Assembly (NCBI GenBank): GCA_013112685.1
Contig: JABFGC010000002.1
Span: 1 to 64,000 of the forward strand
Direction of reading: 5' to 3'
DNA length: 64,000 nt
From: Chloroflexota bacterium
Lineage (GTDB): Bacteria > Chloroflexota > Anaerolineae > Anaerolineales > Villigracilaceae
Shown here in pieces: positions 36,315 through 44,901 of this stretch; position 1 is the first letter of the stretch, and every line of letters begins with the position of its first letter. The notes beneath the pieces were generated by a model. The model was given only the letters and a program-made list of their open reading frames with translations, did no database searches and was not told the DNA's origin. The position numbers and the translations under genes were made by a program.

Positions 36315-37219
36315 ATGAGCCTGCCTGTCATCTACGTTGAAAATCTCACGCGGCGCTTCGGCGATTTCACCGCGGTGGACCACATCAACTTCGAAGTGAA
36401 CGAAGGCGAGGTGGTCGGCTATCTCGGTCCGAACGGTTCGGGCAAGACCACCACCATCCGCATGTTGCTCGGTCTGCTCGCGCCCAGCGAAGGCGAAGCG
36501 ACGGTGCTTGGCTATGATGTCGTCCGCCAGAGCGAGGAAGTCCGCGCGCGGGTTGGGTACATGTCGCAAAAGTTTGCGATTTACGACGACCTGACCACGC
36601 TCGAAAACCTGACCTTTTACGGCGGCGTCTACGGCATCAAGGACAAAGAGCGCATCACGCAGACGTTGGAGTTGGTCGGCCTCACCGGGCATGAATCCAC
36701 GCTGACGAGGGATCTGTCCACCGGCTGGCGGCAGCGGCTGGCGCTTGCCATTGCGCTGGTCCACGAACCGAGATTGCTCTTCCTCGATGAACCCACCTCG
36801 GGGTTGATCCCACCGCCCGCCGCGCGTTCTGGGATTTGATCTATCAACTCGCTGAAACCGGCGTGACCGTCTTCGTCACCACGCATTACATGGACGAAGC
36901 CGAATACTGCGAGCGGGTCGGCGTGATGCGCGACGGCAAACTGCTGGCGATGGATACGCCCACGAATTTGAAGAAATCCGTTATCAAAGGCGACGTGTGG
37001 GAGGTGTTCGCACATCCGCTCGAACAGGGATTGGACGTGCTGCACGAACTGGGCGGCGTGGAACGCGTCGGGTTGGCGGGGGACCATTTACGGGTCATCA
37101 GCCAACGGGTCAAAAAAGAGGCGATGCAAGACCTCTTAAGCAGGAAAAATATTCAGGTTGAGAAAATCGAAAGGGGAGAGCCAACTTTGGAGGATGTCTT
37201 TTTGGCGTTGGCAAGGTAA
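36315..37219 (+). CDS. ABC exporter ATPase, YbhF C-half-like (frameshifted)
   Basis: About 302 residues. Walker [16 protein letters not shown], signature region [16 protein letters not shown] (unusual LSTGW in place of LSGGQ, as in YbhF C-halves), Walker [12 protein letters not shown] and a normal His in TTHYMDEA. One base is lost at 36804-36811 directly after Walker B; restoring it gives the usual [12 protein letters not shown]. With the ATPase at 34752 it would form a heterodimeric motor with one good and one degenerate site. Last gene of the efflux region. Confidence 0.87.
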
Positions 37220-37223
37220 ACTC

Positions 37224-37280
37224 GTACCGCAAAATTCACTTTGCGTTTTACGGCGCAAGATAAATCTTGCGGTACATTTT
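37224..37280. repeat. Dispersed palindrome, fuller copy
   Basis: GTACCGCAAAATTCACTTTGCG and GGCGCAAGATAAATCTTGCGGTAC: the outer GTACCGC/GCGGTAC arms enclose two inner palindromes. Related to 10590-10680 and 10769-10788. It separates the convergent ATPase and pspC-like genes. Confidence 0.65.
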
Positions 37281-37281
37281 G

Positions 37282-37473
37282 TTATTGTTCGGGGGTGACG
37301 ATTGCCATGATGAGGTACACGATCAGCATGGCGCCGTTGAAGGTGAAGAAACCCAGCACGAACAACAAGCGGATGATGGTGGGGTCAATGTTGAGATAAT
37401 CGCCCAGACCGGCGCATACGCCCGCGATCATGCGGTTGGATTTGCTCCGCGTGAGTGTTTTGTAATCTGCCAT
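37282..37473 (-). CDS. PspC-domain small membrane protein
   Basis: 63 residues. The PspC domain begins LTRSKSNRMIAGVCAGLG and continues into one long hydrophobic stretch. In phage-shock systems PspC senses membrane stress; in this short form the function is unclear. A good ribosome site (AAAGGAG) precedes the ATG. Confidence 0.85.
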   Translation of the reverse strand: MADYKTLTRSKSNRMIAGVCAGLGDYLNIDPTIIRLLFVLGFFTFNGAMLIVYLIMAIVTPEQ

Positions 37474-37554
37474 TTTTGCTCCTTTCGTTGAGGTGACAGC
37501 CGTTTTGCGTGACTGTCACCTCTTCTTACGCAGTCAAACGAAAAGAGTTGCAGG

Positions 37555-37914
37555 CTATTTGTATTTCCTTCCTTCGAGATAATTGGCAATCGCTGCATAC
37601 AATAAGAACACGCCCAATGCAATAAACAACCCCGCCTGCAAGCCGAGCCACTTCAACTGCCACAAGCCAAACCCGGCAAACGCCGCGCCGACGAGGCCGT
37701 AGAACGTGGCGTTCCGCATGTAAACGGAGCCGGCCCGTCTGGACTGAAACAAATTGCGCGCGGTGAGCTGCTCCAGTTGACGGACTTCATCCTCGTGCCG
37801 CCCTTTGCAAGCCAGCACATCGTCCACGACGGCGGCGCATTCGGGACACAGCCCACGCTGGCAATACTTGCACACGCCAACAGCGGGAACGGAAGGGTGG
37901 TAGAAACAGTTCAT
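37555..37914 (-). CDS. B-box-like zinc finger membrane protein
   Basis: 119 residues. The N-terminal 40 residues hold paired metal ligands (CFYHPSVPAVGVCKYCQRGL, then CPEC and a later Cys/His pair), a B-box-like zinc finger common in bacterial membrane proteins. Two C-terminal helices (about 66-108) anchor it. Two bases separate it from the YjbQ gene upstream, so the two are cotranscribed. Function unknown. Confidence 0.75.
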   Translation of the reverse strand: MNCFYHPSVPAVGVCKYCQRGLCPECAAVVDDVLACKGRHEDEVRQLEQLTARNLFQSRRAGSVYMRNATFYGLVGAAFAGFGLWQLKWLGLQAGLFIALGVFLLYAAIANYLEGRKYK

Positions 37915-37915
37915 G

Positions 37916-38335
37916 TTATTCTCCGATCACCTGCACGACCAGTTCCCGTTTGCGGGGTCTGTTATCGAAGTCCACGTAAATGATCTGCTGCCATGTGCCG
38001 AGCGTCAATCGTCGGTCAACGAAAGGAACGGTCAACGACGCTCCCAGCAGGCTGGCGCGCACGTGGCTGTGACCGTTGCCGTCGCCCCACCTCGCGTTGT
38101 GAGCGTACTCGCGGTGGGATGGGACGATCTCCTCGAAAAGGCGTTTCAGATCGCTCAACGCGCCCGATTCGTATTCGATGGTGGTCACTCCGCTGGTCGA
38201 GGAGGGACAGAAGATCGTCGCGCACCCATCTTTGATCCCGCTTTGGGCGACCAGCCCGGCGACTTGGTGAGTGATGTCGTGAATGTCTGTGTCCCCGCGT
38301 GTGGATAGTTGGAGGGTCAGCGATTTTACCGTCAT
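37916..38335 (-). CDS. YjbQ-family protein (UPF0047)
   Basis: 139 residues. The family signature GNGHSHVRASLLG with its His residues, plus CPSSTSGVTTIEYE, place it in the YjbQ/UPF0047 family, members of which show weak thiamine-phosphate synthase activity. The biological role is unsettled. It is compact and complete. Confidence 0.88.
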   Translation of the reverse strand: MTVKSLTLQLSTRGDTDIHDITHQVAGLVAQSGIKDGCATIFCPSSTSGVTTIEYESGALSDLKRLFEEIVPSHREYAHNARWGDGNGHSHVRASLLGASLTVPFVDRRLTLGTWQQIIYVDFDNRPRKRELVVQVIGE

Positions 38336-38342
38336 GCCCCAA

Positions 38343-38987
38343 TTATATCTTCACTACGGGATGCCTCAACACCGTCTTTATTTTCTCCGGCGCAACGCGG
38401 CGCGGGTCGCTCATGTAGATTTCGTGATGCTTGCCGTTCGGACCGACATTATCCTTCAATCCGTTTGCCGCCATGAATTCGCGCATCCGCTCGATGGTGG
38501 CGGGTTCGGCTGCGTACGGCCCGATGTGCATGGTCTGGACGCACAAGCCCTCCTCGAAAGTCTCCAGCCGCAGGCGGGAAAGGGCAGGATTATCCCCGCG
38601 TTTCTTGCGGATCTGCTCGATCGCTTCGGAAACCATTTCCAAATTGATGTGATCCGGCTGCAACATCATCACCGTGTACAGCCAGTTGTCCTTCACGCGG
38701 ATGTCGAAATTGCCGTCTTTCACCCACCATAAGCCTTCCAACGCCATTACGGGGTAATTGATGGGGTTTTTCTTCCGCAATTTGGACATGAACTTGACCG
38801 TGTAAGAGACGGCGTACAACGCCATCATATCCTCGCGGAAGCGGGGCGAGGTGCCGGGTTCCATCCCTTTCTCAATTGCGCCGTCAATCATCGCAAATTG
38901 CAGGCGCGGCACCTGCACGACCTCGATCTTTTTCGCCGAGGGCTGGTAGAGATGTTTGAATTGTTTTTTCAAATCCAGGACTTTCAC
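38343..38987 (-). CDS. GyrI-like small-molecule-binding protein
   Basis: 214 residues from a GTG at 38987, chosen because GAGGAGG lies six bases upstream. It is of the GyrI-like/SOUL-type fold, with the repeated pattern VPRLQFAMIDGAIEKG and VQTMHIGPYAAEPATI. Such proteins bind or hydrolyse small aromatic compounds. The start lies two bases beyond the stop of the acetyltransferase, so the pair is translated together. Confidence 0.75.
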   Translation of the reverse strand: MKVLDLKKQFKHLYQPSAKKIEVVQVPRLQFAMIDGAIEKGMEPGTSPRFREDMMALYAVSYTVKFMSKLRKKNPINYPVMALEGLWWVKDGNFDIRVKDNWLYTVMMLQPDHINLEMVSEAIEQIRKKRGDNPALSRLRLETFEEGLCVQTMHIGPYAAEPATIERMREFMAANGLKDNVGPNGKHHEIYMSDPRRVAPEKIKTVLRHPVVKI

Positions 38988-38988
38988 G

Positions 38989-39768
38989 TCAGCCTCCTCT
39001 GCCTCTTTCCTGAAGCAGTTTGTCGAAATCCCTTTCCAATAGATATTGATACGCGAGCGGTTTCCCGTCCAAAACCGTGCCGAAGACGCCGTAGGCAAAC
39101 GGGGAACGCTCCTGCACTTCCTTTGCAGTTTTCAACTCGACCACTTTTGCCTTAATGCCGCGCGCTTTTGCAAAGGATAGGATGTCGTTGGTTCCATTTT
39201 CGATGTAGGGACATTGCGGCGTGCGGATGACCGTCAACCCGTGACCGAAGGCTTGGGCGCGCTTGTCCCAGTCGCTGGGCAGAGCCGCTTCCAGTCCGGA
39301 CCCGAAGCGGGTGACCATCAACTGGAACGACGGCGGCGCCGAATCCATTTCCACAAAACCGTTGCGTTCGAATATTTCCCTGCCGACGAGCCAGGTGTGA
39401 TCGCTGGTCAGCATGGCGACGCCTTTCATCTTTTGCGCGCGGGCATCCTTGATACATTCCTGTATCAAGAGACTGCCGTAGCCCTTGCCTTTGCCTTTTC
39501 CCACCACCCAGAGACAATGAATGAACATATATCCCTTCGCATGCACGGCGCGCCATGCAAACTCGCCGGGGATGTACTCGATGAAGGCGGTGTCGCGCCC
39601 GCCGGTTTCGTGAATGACCTTGATCTTCATCCCCTCGGCGAAACGCGCATCGAGCCAGTCCCGCTTTTGCTTGAAACCCGGCTCCTTGCGCTTGCTCATG
39701 TAACAGAAGAAGCCAGTTTCGTCTACGTTGCCGGCATGGATGGTTTTGATTTCGTATTTCTCTTTCAC
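38989..39768 (-). CDS. GNAT acetyltransferase with YoaP-like C-terminus
   Basis: 259 residues. The GNAT core carries the acetyl-CoA loop in VGKGKGKGYGSLLIQECI and the later REIFERNGFVEMD. The C-terminal 90 residues (RTPQCPYIENGTNDILSFA onward, with a CPY motif) match the YoaP extension, thought to have a thioredoxin-like form. The substrate is unknown. It is coupled to the GyrI-like gene downstream. Confidence 0.82.
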   Translation of the reverse strand: MKEKYEIKTIHAGNVDETGFFCYMSKRKEPGFKQKRDWLDARFAEGMKIKVIHETGGRDTAFIEYIPGEFAWRAVHAKGYMFIHCLWVVGKGKGKGYGSLLIQECIKDARAQKMKGVAMLTSDHTWLVGREIFERNGFVEMDSAPPSFQLMVTRFGSGLEAALPSDWDKRAQAFGHGLTVIRTPQCPYIENGTNDILSFAKARGIKAKVVELKTAKEVQERSPFAYGVFGTVLDGKPLAYQYLLERDFDKLLQERGRGG

Positions 39769-39779
39769 ATTGACCTCTC

Positions 39780-40850
39780 TTATTTCAACGCGGAGAGAAA
39801 ATCTCCGGCGACTTCCGCGAACGCATCCGGTTGCTCCTCGAACGAGAAGTGACCGGCATTTTCGATTACAACGAATTCTGCATTGGGGAATATTTCTGCA
39901 TACATGCGGCTGGCGGACTCGCTTTGCAAATCGTTTGTCCCGTGAACAACCAGCACAGGGACATTGACGTTCTTCAACGCGGAGCGGTAATCATGCCGCT
40001 GACCCATGCTGAGGTATTGCGCCCATACCATCCACCCGCCTGATTTTCCCTGCGGCGGCATTTCGGCAGGGATATCTGCAACCTGCGCGTAATAATTTCC
40101 GAATTGTTCGTTCATTGCGACAAGGTCCGCTTCCGATTTTTGAAAGAGTGCATTGAAGTCCATATATTCCTGCATGAACTCGTCGAATTCCGCTTGTTGG
40201 GCTTCGGGTAATTTCTCCCGAACGGATGCAAAGAGATCGCTCTCTTCGTCCGGCTGCGGCATGACCAGCGTGTTCGCAGGCGAAATCAAAATCAAGGCTT
40301 CGACGTGTTCGGGGAACTCCGCCGCGTAGAGCGAGGCGAGGAATCCGCCCCACGAGTGACCGATGAGAATCAATTTGTCGTCACCCAGAATTTGCCGGAT
40401 GCGTTCGATATCTGCGATCTGCGCGCCCAAGCCAAGCGACCTGTCGAGCGTCTGCATGTTTTCGTAGATGTTAGGCGAATCGAACCCGTCAATCGGACGC
40501 GTGGATTCGCCGCTTCCGCGCTGGTCGTAGTAGTGGAAGCGGAAATTACCCGTCAGCGCGTCCAACCCGCTCATCGGCTGGAGGAACGGCAATCCCGGTC
40601 CGCCGTGAATGACCAGCACATTGCGTCCCTCTCCGACGGCAAAGTGATTCAATTCGATGCCCGGTTCCACCAACCACGTCCTGGAGTTGGCTGGTTGTTC
40701 GGGCGGGGCGAGCGGTGCGCTTAGATTTTTTGATTCCCTCACCATGCCCGGTTTGTACAACGGTTGCGTGGACATATACCAAAACCCTCCTGCGGCAACA
40801 ACAAGCGCCAAAACAATTGTGCCAATGATGAGTAGTATTTTCCGTTTCAT
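39780..40850 (-). CDS. Membrane-anchored alpha/beta hydrolase, proline iminopeptidase-like
   Basis: 356 residues. An N-terminal signal anchor (ILLIIGTIVLALVVAAGGF) exports the hydrolase domain. The oxyanion motif HGGPG, nucleophile elbow GHSWGG (Ser), the Asp in VHGTNDLQ and the His in ENAGHFSFEE complete the triad. HGGPG with YYDQRGSGES is the pattern of the S33 peptidases. It lies 11 bases upstream of the acetyltransferase gene. Confidence 0.88.
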   Translation of the reverse strand: MKRKILLIIGTIVLALVVAAGGFWYMSTQPLYKPGMVRESKNLSAPLAPPEQPANSRTWLVEPGIELNHFAVGEGRNVLVIHGGPGLPFLQPMSGLDALTGNFRFHYYDQRGSGESTRPIDGFDSPNIYENMQTLDRSLGLGAQIADIERIRQILGDDKLILIGHSWGGFLASLYAAEFPEHVEALILISPANTLVMPQPDEESDLFASVREKLPEAQQAEFDEFMQEYMDFNALFQKSEADLVAMNEQFGNYYAQVADIPAEMPPQGKSGGWMVWAQYLSMGQRHDYRSALKNVNVPVLVVHGTNDLQSESASRMYAEIFPNAEFVVIENAGHFSFEEQPDAFAEVAGDFLSALK

Positions 40851-40948
40851 TTTGTGTTCCTTGTTTCAGAATTATCTTATGCCAGTGACCTTGCGCTTTA
40901 AAGTATGTGTGTAACTTGAATTCACTTTGGAGATAAACCGACCAATAA

Positions 40949-41407
40949 TTAATTTGTGCCTTTGTTAACTTTTCTAATGCCACTCAAATGCTCTTTGATG
41001 TGCTCATTGACAATATCCAGGTGTTCATCAGGGGTGTAATCCCTTGAGCCTTTTTTGTAAGGGATCAATACAAGTTTGGGATTAAGAATATTTTCCTGAA
41101 CGATGCTGTGGGCGGTTTCCAGCCTTCGGATTATTTCTTCTACTGTCTTTTGCCTCATCTCGTCCAAGCAGCGTTGATTAAGCTCGCTAAATTTTCCCTT
41201 TAAGGGCGTTGGCTTAATGTCATTGACAATATCGCGGACGTTTCGGGCAAAACTTTCATGCCAAAAAACTATATGCCCTAAAGTATCCTTGGCTGTCCAT
41301 TCCTCATATACAGCAATTTCAGGGTTTGCCATGTATTTGTAAACATCAATTAACTGCGAGACAGTCTCGTTCAATTGTTTGAGAAGCATTTTTCTTCTTG
41401 TGTCCAT
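40949..41407 (-). CDS. DinB-like/ClbS-DfsB four-helix protein
   Basis: 152 residues from the ATG at 41407, with GGAGAAAAGG before it. All-helical; the motif YEEWTAKDTLGHIVFWHESFA holds the first His, and a later His pair lies in NEHIKEHL, fitting the metal site of DinB/DfsB proteins. Members include thiol-dependent transferases and the colibactin self-resistance protein ClbS. No specific role is visible. Confidence 0.75.
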   Translation of the reverse strand: MDTRRKMLLKQLNETVSQLIDVYKYMANPEIAVYEEWTAKDTLGHIVFWHESFARNVRDIVNDIKPTPLKGKFSELNQRCLDEMRQKTVEEIIRRLETAHSIVQENILNPKLVLIPYKKGSRDYTPDEHLDIVNEHIKEHLSGIRKVNKGTN

Positions 41408-41498
41408 ATACCTTTTCTCCGTGTAGGGGCTTTCACACTGCAATATTCAATGCAGATTCCGCAATTCATCCCGCGGGGAGCAATGAGCTGGGCTTTAC

Positions 41499-42507
41499 TC
41501 AATGTTTCCATGACTCTTTTCCCTTCATCATTCTTTCGGATTCACTTCGCTTCAAAATTCGTTGGACGAAGAATGTCAATCCTCTGGACGGGACTTTCTT
41601 TTGAGCGAAGTCCCAATCTTTCCATACTGTCCAAATGGATTCGGGAATATATCGCCCCTCGCCATCCGCTTTGGATTCCACGACGTTCAACATTTGCTTG
41701 AAGCGTTTGTCTTTTCTCGCCAGTTTGAAATGGCTCAACACGTCGAGTACGTGCAAAATGTCGTACCAGAATAACGGCGCTTTCAACTTGCGGAAGTCCG
41801 TACCCATGAAGAACATGTAGGGATGTTCCTCCCTGCTTTTCTCCCAAAGCCTGAGCAAGGATTCGACACCCGTTTTCGCGGATTTGCCTTCGCGCAGTTC
41901 GGGCACATGCGCCAGTGCTTGCAGCATGACCAGCGTCGCGTACGGACACGGGTCATCTTTGCGCCCAGGGTCCGCGGAACTTCCCCAACTCCGGCGAGGC
42001 GGTGCAATGCCAGCCGTTTTCGTAAACCAACCCGTCCAGGTATTGGATTGCCGCCTGCACGCGCGGATCATCGCGCAGCCCCATTTGAATCAGGGACGAA
42101 ACGATGATCGGCGCGTCGCACAACGCCCAAGCCCATTCGTCCTTTCCGCTCCCGCCGAAATGAACGGGGATGTTCGTGGGCAGTTGGAACGGTCCCTGTT
42201 TGGACTGGCGCTTCATCACTTTTCCTGCGATCTTTTTCACGGGAGGGTCGTTGATGTTCAATCCCAGATCCGCGATGAAACTCAATTTATGAAAAGGCTG
42301 GCTGGCGGAGCGGTGGCTGCTCAGCACTTCGCCGGGCCACTCGTTCAACTCGGCGAGCAGGGCTTTGATCTTTGGGTCTGCCAGCATTCCCTTGCGCGCT
42401 GCAACCACTTGCGGGTCGTCCGGCGGCTGTCCGAGCAGGTCGAGGCGTGTGCGGTATTCGATCCACGGTTCGCCTTGCAAAAGCCATTCAACGGTTTTAT
42501 CTTTCAT
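41499..42507 (-). CDS. Alpha/alpha-toroid (terpene cyclase-like) protein, frameshifted
   Basis: About 335 residues from the ATG at 42507 (AAGGAAAT upstream). Repeated helical pairs such as DDPRVQAAIQYLDGLVYENGWHC and YATLVMLQALAHVPE resemble the alpha/alpha toroid of prenyltransferases and squalene cyclases, without their catalytic DxDD. One base too many at 41964-41973 shifts the frame in the segment KFRGPGRKDDPCPYAT. The start overlaps the WYL regulator stop (ATGA). A ligand-binding partner of that regulator is a reasonable guess. Confidence 0.65.
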
Positions 42508-43455
42508 CTGTATTTCCTTCCCGCCGCTTCGAGCCAGTCCCGCGACCATGCGGCGCAGTTCGGGCGGCTCTAATACTTCGACTGCCGGTCCGTATGCCAG
42601 CGCGGTGCTTGCCGCCCATTCGAGCGTGGGGGCGTGGAGCGTGACCTCTACTGAGCCATCCGCCTGCGGCTCGACGCTTCGCCAATACGACTGGTTACCG
42701 GCAACCAGGCTGGCGAATTCCGTTTCAAACCGCAGGCGGGCGTTGACCTGCGGCTGTGCCTGGTCGTTTTTCAAATGCTCGTGCAGGTCGAATTCGGGCG
42801 GGATGTTGAACGCCGTATCCAGCAGGGAGATTTCGGAGATGCGGTCCACGCGGAAGGTGCGGACTTCCCGATGCACGTGGCAGAACCCAATTGCATACCA
42901 CCAGCCCCAGCGGTGGACGAGCGCGTAGGGATCAAGTCCGCGCTCGGAGGGATGCGGCACCTGACTGCTTTGGTACTTCATGTTCACGCTGCGGCGTTCG
43001 CGGATGGCGCGGCGCAGTTTTTCGAGGATGGGCGTCTGCGCCTTCAAATCTGCGCGGTGCATGCCGGTGGCAACCAGCGACCTGCGCGCCCACGCCACTT
43101 CCTGAGCCTGTTCTTCGGGCAAAAGGTTTTCCAATTTTGCCAGCGCGCCGCGCGCGGCTTCGCGGTACAACTCGCCCCACAGCTCCTGCACCAAGCCCGT
43201 CCCCAAAACTACCGCAACGGCTTCTTCAAGCGTGAAAACCAGCGGCGGCATTTTGTATCCGCGCACGAGCGAGAACCCGCCGTACGGTCCGCGCTCGGAA
43301 TAGACCGGGATGCCCATCTCGTTCAAATCGAGGAAGTATCGGTGCAGGGTACGCACCGAAACGCCGAGTTTCTCAGCCAGTTCGGATGCCTTTTGGTTGG
43401 GCTGATTTTGGAGGAGGAAAATGAGCGTAATGAGGCGGGTGGCAGTGTTGGGCAT
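42504..43455 (-). CDS. WYL-domain transcriptional regulator (YafY-like)
   Basis: About 316 residues. An N-terminal HTH_11 domain (ASELAEKLGVSVRTLHRYFLDL) and a WYL domain (WGWWYAIGFCHVHREVRTFRVDRI), followed by a C-terminal extension. An extra base near 42530 masks the natural end EAAGRKYR; uncorrected, the frame runs on into the next gene and gives a false 500-residue fusion. WYL regulators respond to nucleic acids or other ligands. Confidence 0.85.
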
Positions 43456-43533
43456 GTGTCACGTCCTTGAGAAATATAAAGCGGGTATATGTCAAATCAT
43501 GACATATACCCGCAGCCGGAAATACTAATCTTC

Positions 43534-44695
43534 CTACCCTTTTCGGATGACATCCTTCCCGTATTTTGCCTGAAGTTCATCCACCGCCTCCTGCAATTTA
43601 CGCGACTTTTCGCTTCCGACGTCCCACAGGCTGAGTTGCCGGACGGGAGCGCCGATTCCGCTGACGCCGACTCCGATCAACCGGACGGCTTGATTCGGCT
43701 TGCGGACGGCGCGCATCAATTTGAGGGCATTGCGATAAATTTCATCCTCATTATCGGTGGAGGCGGGCAGGGTGGTTTGCCGCGTCAGGGTGGTGAAGTC
43801 GGGCCTAGCGGATCTTGATCTTCACCGTTTTTCCGGCAAGGTCGTTCTTCCGCAGTTGACGCGCCACATCGCGCGCCTGTTCGCGCAGGGTTTTTTCGAG
43901 CGTCTTCTCGTCGCGGATATCCACGCTGAAGGTGGTCTCTGGCTGATGGATTTCGTCTCGTATTCCGTGACGATGGGGCGGTCGTCCATGCCGTTGGCAT
44001 GCCGCCACAGGTCGCGTCCGTTCTCGCCGAAGAGGTTGACCAATTCTTTTTCGGGCCAGGCGGCGATGTCGCCGATGGTGTGGATGCCCAGTTCGGCGAG
44101 CCGCGCAGATGTTTTCGGTCCCACGCCCCAGAGCATGTCCGCAGGGAGGGGGGCAAGGAATTTGGCTTCTTCTCCGGCTGGCACCACCGTGAATCCAAAA
44201 GGCGGCTCGTTCTTTTTCCTGCTCGATTTCTTGCCCACTTCTGTTGCGATTTTCGCCACGAGTTTGTTGGACGCGATGCCGAGGCTCGAGGGTAGATCCA
44301 GCTCGGTTCGGATGGACCGCTGAAGGTCCAGGGCGAGGCGGGTTTTATCCGCTTGAATGTCTGTGATATCGAGGAAGGCTTCGTCAATGGAAATCTGCTC
44401 CACCAGCGGAGTCAAAGCCCGCAGTTTTTCCATCACCTTTTCGGAGTATTCGCTGTACAGCCTGTGCCTGCCGGGAACGATGATCAAATCCCGGCACAGG
44501 CGCACCGCGCGGGACATGGGCATGGCGGCTGCGGACGCCGAACGCGCGCGCGGCGTACGAACAGGATGCAACCACGCCGCGTTCATTGGGCTTGCCGCCG
44601 ACGGCGAACGGCTTGCCGCGCAGTTCGGGGCGGTGAATTTCCTCCACCGAACAGTAGAAGGCATCGAGGTCGAGGTGCAGGATCGTGCGGGGCAT
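43534..44695 (-). CDS. dinB: DNA polymerase IV (frameshifted)
   Basis: About 388 residues of Y-family translesion polymerase. N-terminal catalytic motif [15 protein letters not shown], then steric and palm motifs [12 protein letters not shown] and [12 protein letters not shown] with the metal-binding Asp-Glu. Helix-hairpin-helix motifs follow ([17 protein letters not shown]), then the little-finger domain ([10 protein letters not shown]). Three breaks (44524-44531, 43931-43943, 43801-43808) split it; each is repaired by one base. The C-terminus ends [10 protein letters not shown]. Confidence 0.9.
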
Positions 44696-44796
44696 GAGGC
44701 TATTATAAGATGACCGCGCCGGGCGGAGCGCAGGCAAATGCGCCCGAATTTGTAGAAAATAGGAAAAAATGACCATGAAATTGATTTGTTGGATTA

Positions 44797-44825
44797 TTGA
44801 ACATTTGTTAAAGAAAAGTTATACT
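44797..44825 (+). promoter_or_regulatory. Sigma70-type promoter for surface protein gene
   Basis: TTGAAC (44797-44802), a 17-base spacer and TATACT (44820-44825), leaving a leader of roughly 70 bases before the start codon at 44902. Confidence 0.6.
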
Positions 44826-44901
44826 AGGGAGAGCGTATAGTCAAACGGAACCAAACTGAATTTTTTACGTCTTATTCTGTGTTGACTGGATGGAGGAAGA
44901 A

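Noticed and set aside
41953..43455. A natural 500-residue fusion of the WYL regulator and the toroid protein
   Set aside because: A ribosome site and ATGA overlap lie at the junction, and one extra base upstream explains the loss of the normal WYL ending EAAGRKYR.
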